NCBI GenBank assembly: GCA_036365455.1
Contig: JAWQUS010000008.1
Location: forward strand, 14,677,501 to 14,741,500
Length of the DNA stretch: 64,000 nt
Source: Macrosoma leucophasiata
Lineage: Eukaryota; Arthropoda; Insecta; Lepidoptera; Hedylidae
Reading direction: 5' to 3'
The notes under the pieces were generated by a model. That model was given only the letters and a program-made list of their open reading frames with translations, made no database searches and was not told the DNA's origin. This document shows, in pieces, positions 11,901-23,989 of the stretch (positions within the stretch are counted from its first letter, which is position 1; each line of letters starts with the position of its first letter). A program made the translations under genes and the position numbers.

Positions 11901-14900
11901 TAACATAATATATTAATTTGACTAGGTACTTTAAGGTTTTGCTACTCAGCTCAATAAATGTGTTTAAGTGAACTATTATTTTATATAAATATCATTATTT
12001 GGACACAGTGTTAGAAATGAAATGGTGGTAGTCAAACAGCATCGCTGGTCCCTAAATTAAAGGAAAGCCAGTTTCAACCTTATTTATTAACCGACTTCGA
12101 AAAAAGGAGGAGGTTCTCAATTCGTCCGAATCTTTTTTTTTCTATTCCATGCACCAAACAAAGTGAAGGCGGCGGGGGCGTTGAGGTGAAATCAGCAAGC
12201 GCTCAACGTCCCTGAGTACACTCCAAACCTTTTCAAACATTCTTCACTAACAACTCACCTGTACTCGCAGCAAACAGCAGAAGAGCGCTGTAGTAGTAAT
12301 GTAGTTGTTAATTATCATGGTCAGATCAGTATCAGCAGGTGAGGCAACTACAATTCCGAGGCAAGACCAACGCACTCACGACGTTCATGAAAGTCTCCCA
12401 CTGAAACCTATTCAGACACTTTTCACCTCATCGCCTCAGGTATTCAACACAAACTGACCTGTACTCGCAGCAAATAGTAGAAGAGCGCTGTAGTCTTTCG
12501 CCTGCTGATAGCATATCTTGGTGAGGTCGGTATCAGCGGCTGAGGCGGCGGCGGCTCCTAATCGAGACCAACGTGCACAGGACGTTCTAGAAGGCTCCCC
12601 GCCGTCCGCCGCACTTGCGTCTTCGGCCAGTTGTCTAGCTCTACGCAACTCGCCCAGCGACAGGGCCAGCTCGAATTGATGTTCCGGTTCCGTTGATACG
12701 GCTAGAGCTTGTTGCTTGAAGCCCTGGTATAATGGATAGTTTCAAGATTGTATTGTTTGCTAACATTAAAAATATTAGCAGCTTTCGCAGAGTTAACTTC
12801 TAGATCTTCTAAACTTCGATGATGATGACATATTATGTTGAAGTCCTACTCAAAGAAAAACTTCTTTTATTTAATTATTGTAATTCGCTGACATGTTATA
12901 GCGAAAAGAACTATATACGAGTAAGAATTAAAGAACCGTTCAAGCAAACACTAGCATATTACACTTCCTGTATAACAATATGTACCATCAAAGAAGTTTC
13001 CGGTCATCCAAAATAAATAAATACGGTTACAATCACGACTTGCTTTGACTGAACACTATAACTAACATCCATAAACAATTAACGCAAACAACATAACCCG
13101 GTCAGATCCAAGCAAATCAAATGGTATTTGTGTTATAAATCCATACTAGGCAAGGTACACTGTAGGGTACATAGTGAGAGAAATCCCTCAGTTCATCATT
13201 AGTACTCTTTAAGTTCTTGAGGTTCGAGCGGACGATATCGTCGTTACGTACGTTTTGGTTTCGTACGTATTCAATAAATGGGACTGGTGATAGTGTTATA
13301 CATTACACATTACAGTGAACATTTATTTATTTATTTTACTTTTCGATTATACGGCCTATCTTATCAGATAATAATTACATTATCGTAATGTTTTTTTTCT
13401 TTTATTTTATAATGTAAATAAATGACATTTCAATACATTAAACAATATTGAATGGAGCTGGTAAATAAAAAAGACCGTACCTGTTTCTCAAGGAAGTGCG
13501 CGACTCTAGTACGATGGTCGTGCGGCACTGTTGGAAGAACGCGGTCCGCGGTTTCAAAGTCACCGCGCATCACGGCCGTCTGGTATTCCAGGACCGGCAG
13601 CAGTAGCGAATACGACACGATGTTCAACTCTTTGTCATTCACGTATAACCTAAAAATATAAAATAAACATAATACCTGTATTTTCTCAAAAGTAACATAC
13701 ACATAAGGGTAATTTAATCATGACTGAGACCTAGTTCTCGTAACGTAATAATCATCGGATCGCAATTAAATCTATTTTCTATCTTCATTCCGAGAAACAT
13801 AGGCCGTATGTATGGTAGAAGGACAGAGAAGCGATTAATTGCAATTCGATTCCATTATGTTGCCAGAATTAGGCTTTGGCACGCATGCAATCGACTGTTT
13901 CTTTTTTAGCGTTGTCGTCAACGTCGCCGCGTGGCGGTGCCACTGAAATAATTATCTACATTGGAAAATCCCCTTTATTCCCCAGCTCGAGATTGAGCCT
14001 CCTGTCTAACAATACTTGTCTGCTAGACAGAATTCTTTATATGACAGAATTTTGCTTAACACTACTATATCGTTACCCTTTGTATTTTGAATGTTACTTC
14101 ACTGTTTATTTTTCACAGGTTATTCTTCAAGCAACAGGTATATATAAGCTAAATTAATCACTTCGCAAAAGTAGAGATTAATTTAAATGCACAATTTGCT
14201 AAGTAAATAGTCATGGTTTTTTATATAACTAAATATTAGACTTTTACTCTAATTAATAACTTACAATAATATTATAATAGGCAATCGGACAGCTATCGAA
14301 AATAAATGTAGACTATGATTAGAATGAATGTTTGTAAAATAATACGATGACTTATTAAATATTTTCGTGAAATATTAATGATTTATATTTTTAAATTGCA
14401 AAATAAAAATTATTATTTTTTATGGTTCAATAAACGTATAAAGAATAATTTTAGCCACATTCTCAAAAGTTGTCCGATTCCCTATTATACTCTAATATGT
14501 AATAGCGACAAAATGTGTTTTACCTGTTCTCTTTAGGGACGTATCCAAGGATATACATGGTGTGATCCAGGTGAGAAATAGTAACGATCTCGCCTCCTAC
14601 GTAATAGTTTATCCTGTTTAATGAATTGGTGTAAATGAAGCAGTCGCCTATCCATAGACCGGTCTTCACTGTCTCATTCACTTCACCAACAACCTGAAAT
14701 AAATTATACTCTATATTAAAAAAATACATAACCCACCCGCATGAATAATACTGTAACGTCACTGATTAAATATTTCTACATCTGCCTTTGCAAGATATGT
14801 TAAAACAAAGACAACAATCTGCCACTTAAAATCAAATGTCGCATAAGTATTAAGACGCCACTTTTATGTATGTTTTAACATTAACTAAATAACGCTAACA

Positions 14901-17900
14901 GATGCCTCCTAGAACATGAAATAAAAAAGACAAGAATTCGTGTCCAAATAAATGCTAAGAAGAAAGTATGAACACAATGTATGGCCCCGTAATGGCTATC
15001 ACTGAGACATAACAACAAAGCTCTCATGGGTGGCAACACATCACTTAACACCCAAGTGAACTGCATCGTAATTACATTAAAAAATGATATAATTAACACA
15101 TAAAGCAACATTTTATTTTTTCTTTTACACTAAATTTTAAACGAGCAATATTTAATTTCGTTTTTTATAAAGCAACCACTTAAAAATTTCACCTCAAATG
15201 CGTCTTCAATTCCGTCTTCAGTGATATTGGTATTGGTGGCTCTGGCCTGTGTAACTACCGCGGCGTTGTACTTCAATACAAAATACGCTTCGTCGGTGGC
15301 CAGGCACACGAGATTGCCGCTCTCCGACCAAAACACGTGACGCGGTTGAATCTCGATCCTGTGAAATATTGGACATTTTAGAAGGAAACAGACATGTGGT
15401 TTTGTAAATCAGAGGACATATCCAGGTCACATAGGCTTAATTTTGTGTGGATAGGTAGTTTTATAAATAAGGATACGTAGAGAAATATGAATGTAGAGAA
15501 GAGAGCTTCAATTTATATTGAGTTGAATTTGTAAAGCGAAGTTAATGTGAGTAACAGGGTCCTCCGACTTTGTAGGTTGAAATTGTTGCTGTATAATTCA
15601 ACTGTACAAGCTGTTCAATCAGTATGTTGAATTATACAGCAACAATTTCAACCTACAAAGTCGGACCCTGTTACTTACATTTAATTATCTTTTATATCAG
15701 TTTCTTTTGCGCCATTTGTATAACTAACACGTATTTAAGCTATATTTTCAACATAGTTATTTACACACAAACTTTGATGTCCATAGTCAAAGATAAAAGT
15801 TTATTTATCATGAGGTAAGAATTACAAAAATCGCCAAAAATTAATTATAAACTATTTAAGTCTGTAAACGAACTATGAAAATAGATAATCAAGAATATCA
15901 TTAAGAATAAAACAATTTCATAGATTAAAGATTATAATGAACTATTAGAACATGGCAAATAAGTTGTGATGAGTGGTTCGCAAATGTGTAAAGTTTAATT
16001 TACTTAAACCAGTTTTTTTCCAAATGGCTGTGCCAGCGTCATGCTCGAGGTCGTAGGCATCACCGCATTGCCTAATCTATCTGCAGCGAAATGGTAGTGT
16101 TCAGCACTGTCGGCTTCCAGTTAGATGGTAATGTATAGCTCAGTAATAACTGTCAGAGGCAAAACCACTTAGGCTTCACGAGTCGCAACATATCTGCATT
16201 ATGACTTCCAGTTTTCGTGTAGATGTCTATAGCCTGCAATCGTCACTTACCATCCACGTGAACTGCATACTTGTTTGCCACCAATATTACATAAAAAAAA
16301 ACTTGAATAAATACAATACACAAATATGTAAGTAAAATTGTAAACTAAAATAAACAGCAATTTTCGCCAGAATACAACGCGTAAGTAAGTATACAAAGCA
16401 ATGCTTAACATAGCTTAAAGAAATCAAGTGCCTATCACCACTAAATGTATACCGAAACTTCGCATAAGCAAATGTGTCCATGCAGTAAGCCATACATCCA
16501 TAATTCATATGTATCTTTATGCCATGTCCGTTACATTAAATATCTCCATCTTAACACACCTGCCATGCTTTCTCTACATTCATAACTGTCTTCATACAAT
16601 CACGCCGTTTCTGAAGACTGACACCATGATACGTCATGTATATTTTTCGAGTCCCATGTAATATAGGCGAATTTGCGTTTCACATACAACGGCCATGGGA
16701 TAAATCGACATATCACTTATTTTTTGACCCAGGGCTCGAACCCAGTTCCTCAGGCCACGCAATAGTATTAACCCACTGAGACAGTTATTTTAAATGTTCA
16801 ATGTTGATGTAGAAATAAAAAAATGAATTCGCACAAAACATCTAAGTAAAATAAAATATGAATATACGCTTCACGATCAAATTATACTGGAGGTAGAACT
16901 CTAGTAACGGAACTCGACGGCATAGACACCATTATATTACAGAATCTACCCGCTAAATGATAATGTTCACCATGTTTAGCATTGTCATGTTTCGGTTAGG
17001 TGGCTTTGTAAATAATGGCATAAGGCCAAATAGTCTTAGGCCTCAGTACTGGCAACATATCTGTAATGAATAACACAAGGGCAAATAATTTTAGGCCACA
17101 GTAATGGCAACACATCTATAATTAATGGCACAAGGGCAAATAATCTTAGGCCTCAGTAGTGGCAAAACATCTGTAATTAATGGCACAAGGGCAAATAATC
17201 TTAGGCCTCAGTAGTGGCAACATATCTGTAATTAATGGCACTAGGGCAAAAAATCTTAGGCCTCAGTAGTGGCCATGTCGATGTGTACAAACTGCAATAA
17301 TCACTTACTTAACATTAATGTGAGCTGCATGTTTGCCACTCTTATTAGACGAAAAAGTATATAAATGGGTAACTAGCAAATCGCATTGCATTTTTACCTA
17401 CAGCGCTCTAGGTTACTCTGGATTACTGCGGCTATCAAATACTTCCTTTTTAATTTCTATTCATAACTACCTGACCCGGGACACTTCGTATTTCCACAAT
17501 GAAATAATGTGTCAAAGGTTTGATAGATACGGACTATTTGTACTATTTCCCTTCAATTTCTTTATATTTTCTCACCTTTTAAACCTTCCCTGGACTTCCA
17601 AGAATCATTCAAAACCAAAGTAAGCCAAATCGGTCCAGCCGTTCTCGATTTTTAGCGAGACTAACGAACAGCAAATGATTTTTTTTAAGTAAAGATTATT
17701 CTAAACATATAGCAATATTCAACGAGAATAATAGCAAAGCAAAACGAGCACATTACAAAAAAAATTTGATGTACATAATAATATAAGCGAGCTTTTCATT
17801 ACAATAAATCCAAACTTATTCGCAGCATGGCACGAAGCATTAGAACTCGACATAAATATACGTTATAGTACGCTCCTATAATGATTGTAAAATAATTATC

Positions 17901-20900
17901 AAATGATCATTGAAAAAAAACCATTCAATTTAATTTAAAAAAATGAAAAAGAAAACCTGGTAAGATTTTTTTTACTCCATCCTATATTGGAACCACGATC
18001 TTAAAATCTATAAATTCACTCGCATCTGTTATTGCGAAATATATAATATGACTAATACATATTTTAAATTGTTTCCTTTTACTGGTGGAGGCATGCCAGG
18101 GACAGAGTTTCAAGACGTAGGCACCATTGCGTTATCCATCTAAATGCTAAATGGCAATGTTCGGCGCTATCTCAGGATAAGCAACACATACTCTTTACTG
18201 GTTGGTAGTTTTTAGACGTGACAACTCCACCAACCGTGACCAACCACAGTTACTAGTATGGGAGAATTCATCCGCTAGTGCAGTCACTCAACAGAACAAT
18301 GGTGGTCCAACCATTTCAATAGATGCAACCACGGGGAGTTGGGCTGCAGCATCCCGTGAGAAAACTACCGATCGCCAACTCGCATGCCAAGCGTGATAAT
18401 TGTGGTACATCCTACCATATATGCAATATAGGGTATGTTTGCGGGAGGCTTTTGTCCAGCAACTTGGACGTCTTTCGGCAAAGATGATGATTATGATGAG
18501 TTCCATTGACGGAACTCGAGGTCGTAGGCACCACCGCATTATCTAATCTATTCGCCCCTTAATTGTAATTTTTTGCGTTATCGTGTTCCGGTCAATTGGT
18601 AAAAGGTCTGTTATTTCCGGCACAGAGATATACCAGCTTGCCCTCAAGAGTGGCAATGCGTCATTGTTATCTGTTTGTACGCAGATTTAGAAGTATATAG
18701 GCTTACAGTATCACTTACCATCAATCGTGTTCAACTTTAAAAATTGTGAGTATAGGCTGAGATGCAGACTCAACATCTTTACATTCGCTTAGCTATTTAA
18801 TTAGCGGCAGATAAAGGCACAAGTCAAATGGATGAAATCATTTAGTTTTCGAACATTTTCATAGATTCAAATACATATTATCACGGGTGATTGCTTAATT
18901 ACGGAGATCGCAAAATCGTATGCCTCAAAGCGCGTTAGAGTACATAGAATAGTCCGGCAAAAAATGTATCTCCAACTATTCAAAGTATAGGCGTAGTATT
19001 AAATTGTGAAAACGCAATATTGGTAGCAACTTGCGCAATCTACTAAAAAAAAACAACTGTCATAAATACTTCGCAAATCAAATATCAATATGATCATCAA
19101 AATACTCAACACATTTCGCAAAAGCAACCACATTTAATATTAAAAGGCGATATGCATTAGATTAACCAAATGTTTTGCACCACGCATAATAATATTATAT
19201 TTCTTGGAATTATTATACTAGATGACATCCTATATAAAATAAATCTGATCTATTAGAAGTCACAGTAGCTTGTTAAAAAATGAAACTGATTTTGGCTGAT
19301 GAAATTGATAGTTTTTTTATACATACTTAAAAAACATGTTCGGAAAGTGCGTTACAATAAGCGGCACATAGTGTTCTCTTTTTTTAAATAGTTTACTGTG
19401 TACTTGTAATATAAGCTATAAAGTTTTTCGAAACTAGAGATAAAAATTTCAATTATTGAGGTAACCATATACTATGTGTTGCATTACCTTCTGATCAATT
19501 CCAGTTGCTCCCAGTCATAAAACGAGAAAGCCATCCCACTGATTGACTTCACTCCCAACATGAATCCACCAAAGATACCTGTAATTTTGTAAATATTTGT
19601 TACTTTTCCTGGAAGAACTAATGATACGTATTGTGTACATATATTTGATATCAAGTAAATATTGCAAACAGCAACACTGTATACCTTCTGCCCCATATTC
19701 TGGTTTGAAGCTTTTCCTCTCTTTGAAGTTTTTGAATACTTTCACAGTGCTAGAGTTCTCGAGTGTAGCATATTCTGAGCTGTCGAAAGCCCAAACAAAT
19801 TCCTGGGCAGTCCCAAATGCTTTATTCCTGAGTGCCATGGCTGTGTATATGATGTACTCTCCATCGCCGCACACCACCACAAAGCGACCGTTGGGATTGT
19901 GCGCTATGGTTTGGGGGTAGATTTCACAGGATCCCATATCTTTGGCAACAACTGGCACACGTTCGCCATCTTTGATCTCCGTGCCTGAAGATTTATTAAA
20001 TGTAAATATATAATGTTAAGTATAACCACAACTAAGATAAAATAATTTATGTTGTTTCCTTTTATAGGCACTGGAACAAGCAATAGATTTTGTGGATAAA
20101 AAACATGTGCAAATGAAATTGTAATTTTATACTACTGACCTTCAGGCAAAGCCTTCAAGTTGACTTGTTGCATCTCAGAATGTTTGGCCCAAATGATTTT
20201 TCCACCATTTACATCCATTGATATAGCTGGCTCCTCTCTTCCCACTTTTATCATTATAGTTCCTTCATCATATCTATGAAAATATATTTTACTCATCAGA
20301 TATTTTTATATGAAACAAACATTACAGGTTTTTTAAGACTTGGCAACAAATATTTCAGTCTATAATCTTAACATGTTATCTCTTTATTTGTTATCATTAA
20401 TAATAAAAATTAATTCGTTAAATTAGACATTAATGTTAAAAAACAGTTAGTTAAATTACCAAGTTTCAAAAGTGACTTTAAACTCACCCAAGCGCAACAT
20501 TGTTGGAACCATGCATAGAGGATATAGTCCAAACACGCTCAAATCCATAATTCAATGAAGATTCAAGTCTGTAAGTACCTGCATGCCAAATACGAACTGT
20601 CCCATCTTCTGAACCCGTTAGAAGAATGGGCAATTCAGGGTGGAAAGCCACTGCTGATACATTTTGTGCATGGCCTGTGAATATTGTTATATGCATTTGA
20701 TCATCATACATCACATTGCATGTTCAAAACAGTAGACAATTATATTAAAGTCAATAAATATTTATTTTTATTTATTTATTCATAATCTTACCTTCCAAAG
20801 TTTGTACACAAGTTTTGTTTTGGTAGTCCCATATTTTGACCAAGCGATCATCAGCACCACTTATCATGTAAGGTTTATCACCTCCATGGTAATAATCAAC

Positions 20901-23023
20901 ACAGTTCACTCCCTTCTCATGACCCTCTAGTGTGAAATTAGAGATAGATGATCCTAGTTGCCACACCTACGAGGACAATATCATATTACTTTTCCATGTT
21001 CATAATATTCTATGATACTTGGAAAAATATAAATCTAGATTTATCAATCTAGACATTCAGTATGTAATCATTATTCTTCGGCTGAGTATAATAATGGCAG
21101 TAAAGAAATAATACTTCAATTTAATATGATTTTAAAGTGAAGGAAATTATTAGAAGAAATTGTACACCTTAAAAGAATGAAGTAATCTAATTCTACAGTA
21201 CTATTGATATAAAGCTACAGTTTATGATAATAAAATTAGAATATATTAAGAAGAGTAACAAATAACACTAACAAAATAATTGATAATAGCAATAAAACAA
21301 ACAAATTGCAATTCTCTTGCAACTCTTGCGACATCAGTCTTACCTTGACAGTAGTATCAAGACTTGCACTGGCAAATGTGTTGTTGTCTTTTGGATTGAT
21401 AACAATTTGCATTACATAGTGTGTGTGGCCTTCGAACACCTGCTGGCAAGCCCAGTTGCGTTCCCAGTTCCATAACTTTATCAGCAAGTCATCTGTAACA
21501 TTGTACCAAGTAAGCAGTTTTGGTTAAGTAACCCTAATAAAAACTAAAAACATTTTTATTTTGTTAAAACAGCATTTAAATAAATTATAGTAAGTATTCT
21601 TATAATTAAATTTAATTCTTAAAATATTTAGAGAAAGAGTTGAACAGAAACAAAGCATGTTCAATTTAACAAATAATTCTGGACCACCAACATTCTACAA
21701 AAGCAAGAATGTTAGTGATTAGGTATATCAACTAACAACAGTAACAATTAATAAAAACTATACTCACCACTGCTTGTAAGAATGTAAGGTTGCGTTGGAT
21801 GTATTGCAATACATCTGACATAATCAGAGTGTGCTTCGAAAGCATGGACTCTTTCCAATGTGTTGTAGTTAAACACACGGATTTGCATATCATCAGAACC
21901 AGTCACCACCCAATTCTTTCTAGGCACGAACTTAGCTGCTCTGACTGGCAGATCACACACCTAAAAAAGAAATGAGCTGTTGAAATGTTTATGAAGAGAA
22001 ATATGTTGATAAAAAGTTCGAATTTATTATTATTTTTGTGGGTCTCAGCTATGATGTAGGATACTAGCAATGGTAAGTAAACTATCTGACAATAAGCAGT
22101 TTGCCACTCAATTTAAATCCTTTGTTATTTTATTCACTGCATTTTGGCAGAATTACCACTGAATATAGGAGGCAAAAAATAGTTAAGTGAACAGTATTCA
22201 GTTCTGTGTTTTGTTTGATGTGTAATGTTACTAGTTATCATATCATTACTTATTTGTAATATGTAATTTATATCAATTTATCACAACAATTTTAAGCCAA
22301 ATAATAATGAAAGTAAATTGAAGTTTACTAGTTAAAGTGGCAATGAAAGAGTAGGTGATTTCACCACATATTACACCATTTCACGATATAAGACACCCAT
22401 ATAAAATTATTGTTTATAGCATGGTGATTGGTTTAATACTAATATGTAATGTAACTTTTTATCATAACATTATCACACATAACAGTATAATAGGAAGTAG
22501 GTATTAAATAATAACATATTTGTCACAACAATTTCAGGAGAATTATGAATGGCAGTAAATTAAAAGTTTACCTATAGAAGTAGCAATAGAGTAGGTAATG
22601 GGAGAAGCAGTGCAGTGTAATTTCACCATCATATTTGACCATTTCACATACATGCATCATATAAAATTAATGTATCCAGTTAAGTCCAAGGCTGAACCTG
22701 GGATATATTCAAATAGGTTTTTCTAATTAGACTAAATACAATTCAAGTGATCCAACATTACAATATTTTAGAGGGTTACATTTACTATATTTTAGAGGTT
22801 CACATTTGGGATAGTCAATCTTGCTTACCTCAAATCTCTTGATCTGTGTTTGTGTTTCATAATTCCATATGTTGACATCCCCGCTGTACAGGGAGCACAG
22901 GAGCCAGGGTTCTGTGGGGTGTTGGTCCACGCACTTGACTCGGTCGGACCTCGCCGTCAGCTTCCTCTTGATATCCAATCTAAGCGGCTTCGGAAACATA
23001 CCAAACGAATACGTCAACGACAT
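8934..23023 (-). CDS. COPB2: Coatomer subunit beta' (beta'-COP), 17 coding exons
   Basis: Subunit of the COPI coat (B-subcomplex), which drives Golgi-to-ER and intra-Golgi vesicle budding and binds dilysine cargo tails. Coding exons in transcript order: 23023-22829, 21960-21768, 21492-21344, 20966-20792, 20674-20488, 20273-20140, 19984-19685, 19578-19488, 15358-15193, 14693-14524, 13649-13481, 12723-12459, 11771-11615, 11198-11069, 10631-10462, 9678-9540, 8966-8934. All introns are GT..AG; the lengths sum to 2823 nt, in frame, giving 940 aa plus stop (fly and human proteins are a little over 900 aa). The N-terminus carries [15 protein letters not shown], the C-terminus ends [10 protein letters not shown]. 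The first ATG is at 23023; a second in-frame ATG at 22999 gives 932 aa, and family members usually start just before PLRLDIKRK, so the true start is unsettled. Identity is very secure; exon ends are manual. Confidence 0.96.
10040..10425. repeat. Unclassified repeat in COPB2 intron 15
   Basis: Contains repeated 'gcgaaacaagttc' (10127 and 10143 region), 'agcggaacatagtcgg', and further on 'ctagcgaatcggaaagtttc' and 'ctcaagtctgaacagg'. Composition and inner symmetry suggest a non-autonomous DNA element; clean ends were not found. Confidence 0.4.
12089..12140. repeat. Lepidopteran 'accgacttc..aaaggaggagg' motif, second copy
   Basis: 'aaccgacttcgaaaaaagga' and 'ggaggttctcaattcgtccg' match 7433-7500 in the same orientation. 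Lies between COPB2 exons 12 and 13, next to the decayed exon copy. Confidence 0.6.
12250..12405 (-). pseudogene. Decayed partial copy of COPB2 exon 12
   Basis: This stretch in COPB2 intron 12 matches the 3' half of exon 12 and its donor (12449-12605). Both share 'gtactcgcagcaaa' next to the donor, then 'agaagagcgctgtag', 'gatcagtatcagc'/'gaggtcggtatcagc', 'gaggc', 'agaccaacg' and 'gacgtt', in the same order and spacing. On the minus strand the copy still ends in a good donor (AGTACAG|GTGAGT) and keeps an open [14 protein letters not shown] end, but has TAA and TGA stops further upstream. It looks like a tandem duplication that has decayed. A short 3' piece preceded by a pyrimidine-poor 'ctacag' could still be spliced. 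Confidence 0.75.
14980..15095 (+). repeat. Interspersed repeat family B, 3' fragment (COPB2 intron 9)
   Basis: Matches the family from 'aatgtatggccccgtaatgg' through 'gtggcaacacatc', 'gtgaactgcat' to 'attacattaaaaaa'. The 5' half is missing. Confidence 0.6.
15551..15674. repeat. Near-perfect 50-bp hairpin in COPB2 intron 8
   Basis: Left arm 15551-15602 and right arm 15626-15674 are reverse complements except for a 3-nt insertion in the left arm (gtcctccgac versus gtccgac). The loop is 23 nt. The arms include 'actttgtaggttgaaattgt' and its mirror. As part of the COPB2 intron it would be transcribed and could fold as long dsRNA. Confidence 0.9.
16025..16300 (+). repeat. Interspersed repeat family B, near full-length (COPB2 intron 8)
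   Basis: Runs from 'tgtgccagcgtcatgctcga' via 'ggtagtgttcagcactgtcg', 'agatgtctatagcctgcaat', 'gtgaactgcatacttgtttg' to 'attacataaaaaaaa'. Confidence 0.7.
16720..16792 (-). repeat. tRNA-like SINE remnant
   Basis: On the minus strand it reads a box-A-like 'ctcagtgggttaatac' and a box-B-like 'ggttcgagccct', about 35 nt apart. No full cloverleaf, so not called a tRNA gene. Confidence 0.4.
16888..17350 (+). repeat. Interspersed repeat family B with an internal tandem expansion
   Basis: Outer parts match the family (start 'ggaggtagaactctagtaac', end 'gtgagctgcatgtttgccac'). Between them the segment that is single in other copies has become a tandem array (17011-17273). Confidence 0.7.
17011..17273 (+). 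repeat. Tandem array of about 55-bp units, five copies
   Basis: Unit contains 'taatggcacaagggcaaata', 'atcttaggcctcagtagtgg' and 'caacatatctgtaat'. The third to fifth units are nearly identical, the first two more diverged, so growth is recent and directional. Confidence 0.85.
17395..17680. repeat. Dispersed retroelement tail (COPB2 intron 8)
   Basis: Contains 'ccctggacttccaagaatca' and 'tagcgagactaacgaacagc', also found at 26585-26672 and, inverted, at 43770-44005. Class not settled. Confidence 0.5.
18083..18740 (+). repeat. Interspersed repeat family B pieces around a LINE-tail segment
   Basis: 18083-18180 matches the 5' part of family B; 18500-18740 is a second copy ('ggaactcgaggtcgtaggca', 'gtgttccggtcaattggtaa'). 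Between them 18200-18500 has 'ggcttttgtccagcaacttg' and 'gacgtctttcggcaaagatg', the tail typical of lepidopteran LINEs, preceded by sequence related to 3190-3310. Confidence 0.55.
19488..23023 (-). other. COPB2: COPB2 exons 1-8: WD40 propellers
   Basis: These eight exons encode about residues 1-474. They hold the first seven-blade WD40 propeller (blade signatures such as [36 protein letters not shown] and [12 protein letters not shown]) and much of the second ([39 protein letters not shown]). In this family the first propeller binds KKxx/KxKxx cargo signals. Exons 2 to 7 sit 0.2-0.5 kb apart in a compact block, unlike the rest of the gene. Confidence 0.93.
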
Positions 23024-23989
23024 AGTAAAACATGTAACAACACACGTACAAAACTCATCTACATCATCTCAGCGCCGACATGATGACACAGTACTGGCAA
23101 ATGATCGACTACGTGGCCAACACTTTGTTCACTAACAGATATATATATATTAACACTCGGTGGTTTACATAAAACATTATGGCGTATTGCTTACCATTTT
23201 AAATAGTTAAAACATGAAAAATATTATACAGTTTCGTCGGAACCGTGGAAGTTTGACAGGGTGGGTGGACGTGTCACTTATTTTTTTTTCTGATGCGTGT
23301 TGGATCGGATACTCGAATAAACATAGTAGTTCAGATAAACGCTGTATAAAATGATTCGTTATTATTGCAGTATTGAACTGCATGTTATTGAAAAATTTAG
23401 ACTAAGTGAAACAAACAAATTACGAATTATAACACAAGGAAAAAATATCTAAAACGACAGTATTACATATCTTTTTCGTTACTTTTTCGTTTTCGTTCGG
23501 GCAAGATGGGATTTTTATCTTCCACCATGCATGGGTGTAAAAAAATGTTATATTGAAATGTTTTAATGTTATAAGGAAGAAAACCACGAGAAGTCACTTT
23601 TCGTAGGGAAAAGTTTTTCGTATAATAAATCTATGCTTCCAATGTTCCTTAAAAAAGTTTTCAGTATAGTCCTCTTCTCTTTCATAGTTCTCAGTAAAGT
23701 CCACTTCTCCCATCTTATCAGATTCCATATCCGTCTACTCATCGTCATCTTCCATATCGAATATCCATTCAATTAGAAAGGAAGAATATTTACATTAAAA
23801 AGATTGCTGCAAAAGACCTGAATTCATAGCGTAAAACAAATTAATAAAAAAAACTTTTTCGCGCTCTTTCTTCTGTCAAGTGTCAAAAATAAATTTGCAA
23901 AAACTGATTCTTTCTGTTTCGTTTCGTGATAGTAATAATTAATTAAATTTTAATCATTTTGAATTTCTGTATTCAGTTTTAACTTCATC
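23024..23989. promoter_or_regulatory. Shared COPB2/UHRF1 intergenic region, probable bidirectional promoter
   Basis: The start codons of COPB2 (minus) and UHRF1 (plus) are 966 bp apart and point away from each other, so both 5' UTRs and core promoters must lie here unless a 5' non-coding exon is used. The COPB2 side (23030-23130) is mixed in base composition; a short TA run sits at about 23140-23152. At 23569-23772 the minus strand holds acidic reading-frame pieces with one stop between them. I do not recognise them and do not call them a gene. Confidence 0.6.

Larger units (their letters stand above)
8934..15358 (-). other. COPB2: COPB2 exons 9-17: end of propeller 2, alpha-solenoid, acidic tail
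   Basis: Exons 9-11 finish the second propeller ([43 protein letters not shown]). Exons 11-15 encode the helical solenoid that pairs with alpha-COP ([69 protein letters not shown]). Exons 16-17 encode a charged tail ([19 protein letters not shown], then [10 protein letters not shown] and stop TAA at 8934-8936). No clear AATAAA was seen just downstream; an ATTAAA-like site lies near 8570-8580. Confidence 0.9.

Noticed and set aside
17011..17273. CRISPR-like array
   Set aside because: Units are contiguous and similar throughout, without unique spacers, and the genome is eukaryotic; it is a plain tandem repeat.
23569..23772. Acidic open frame in the COPB2/UHRF1 intergenic region
   Set aside because: Broken by a stop, no recognisable domain, no splice context; only noted within the promoter entry.
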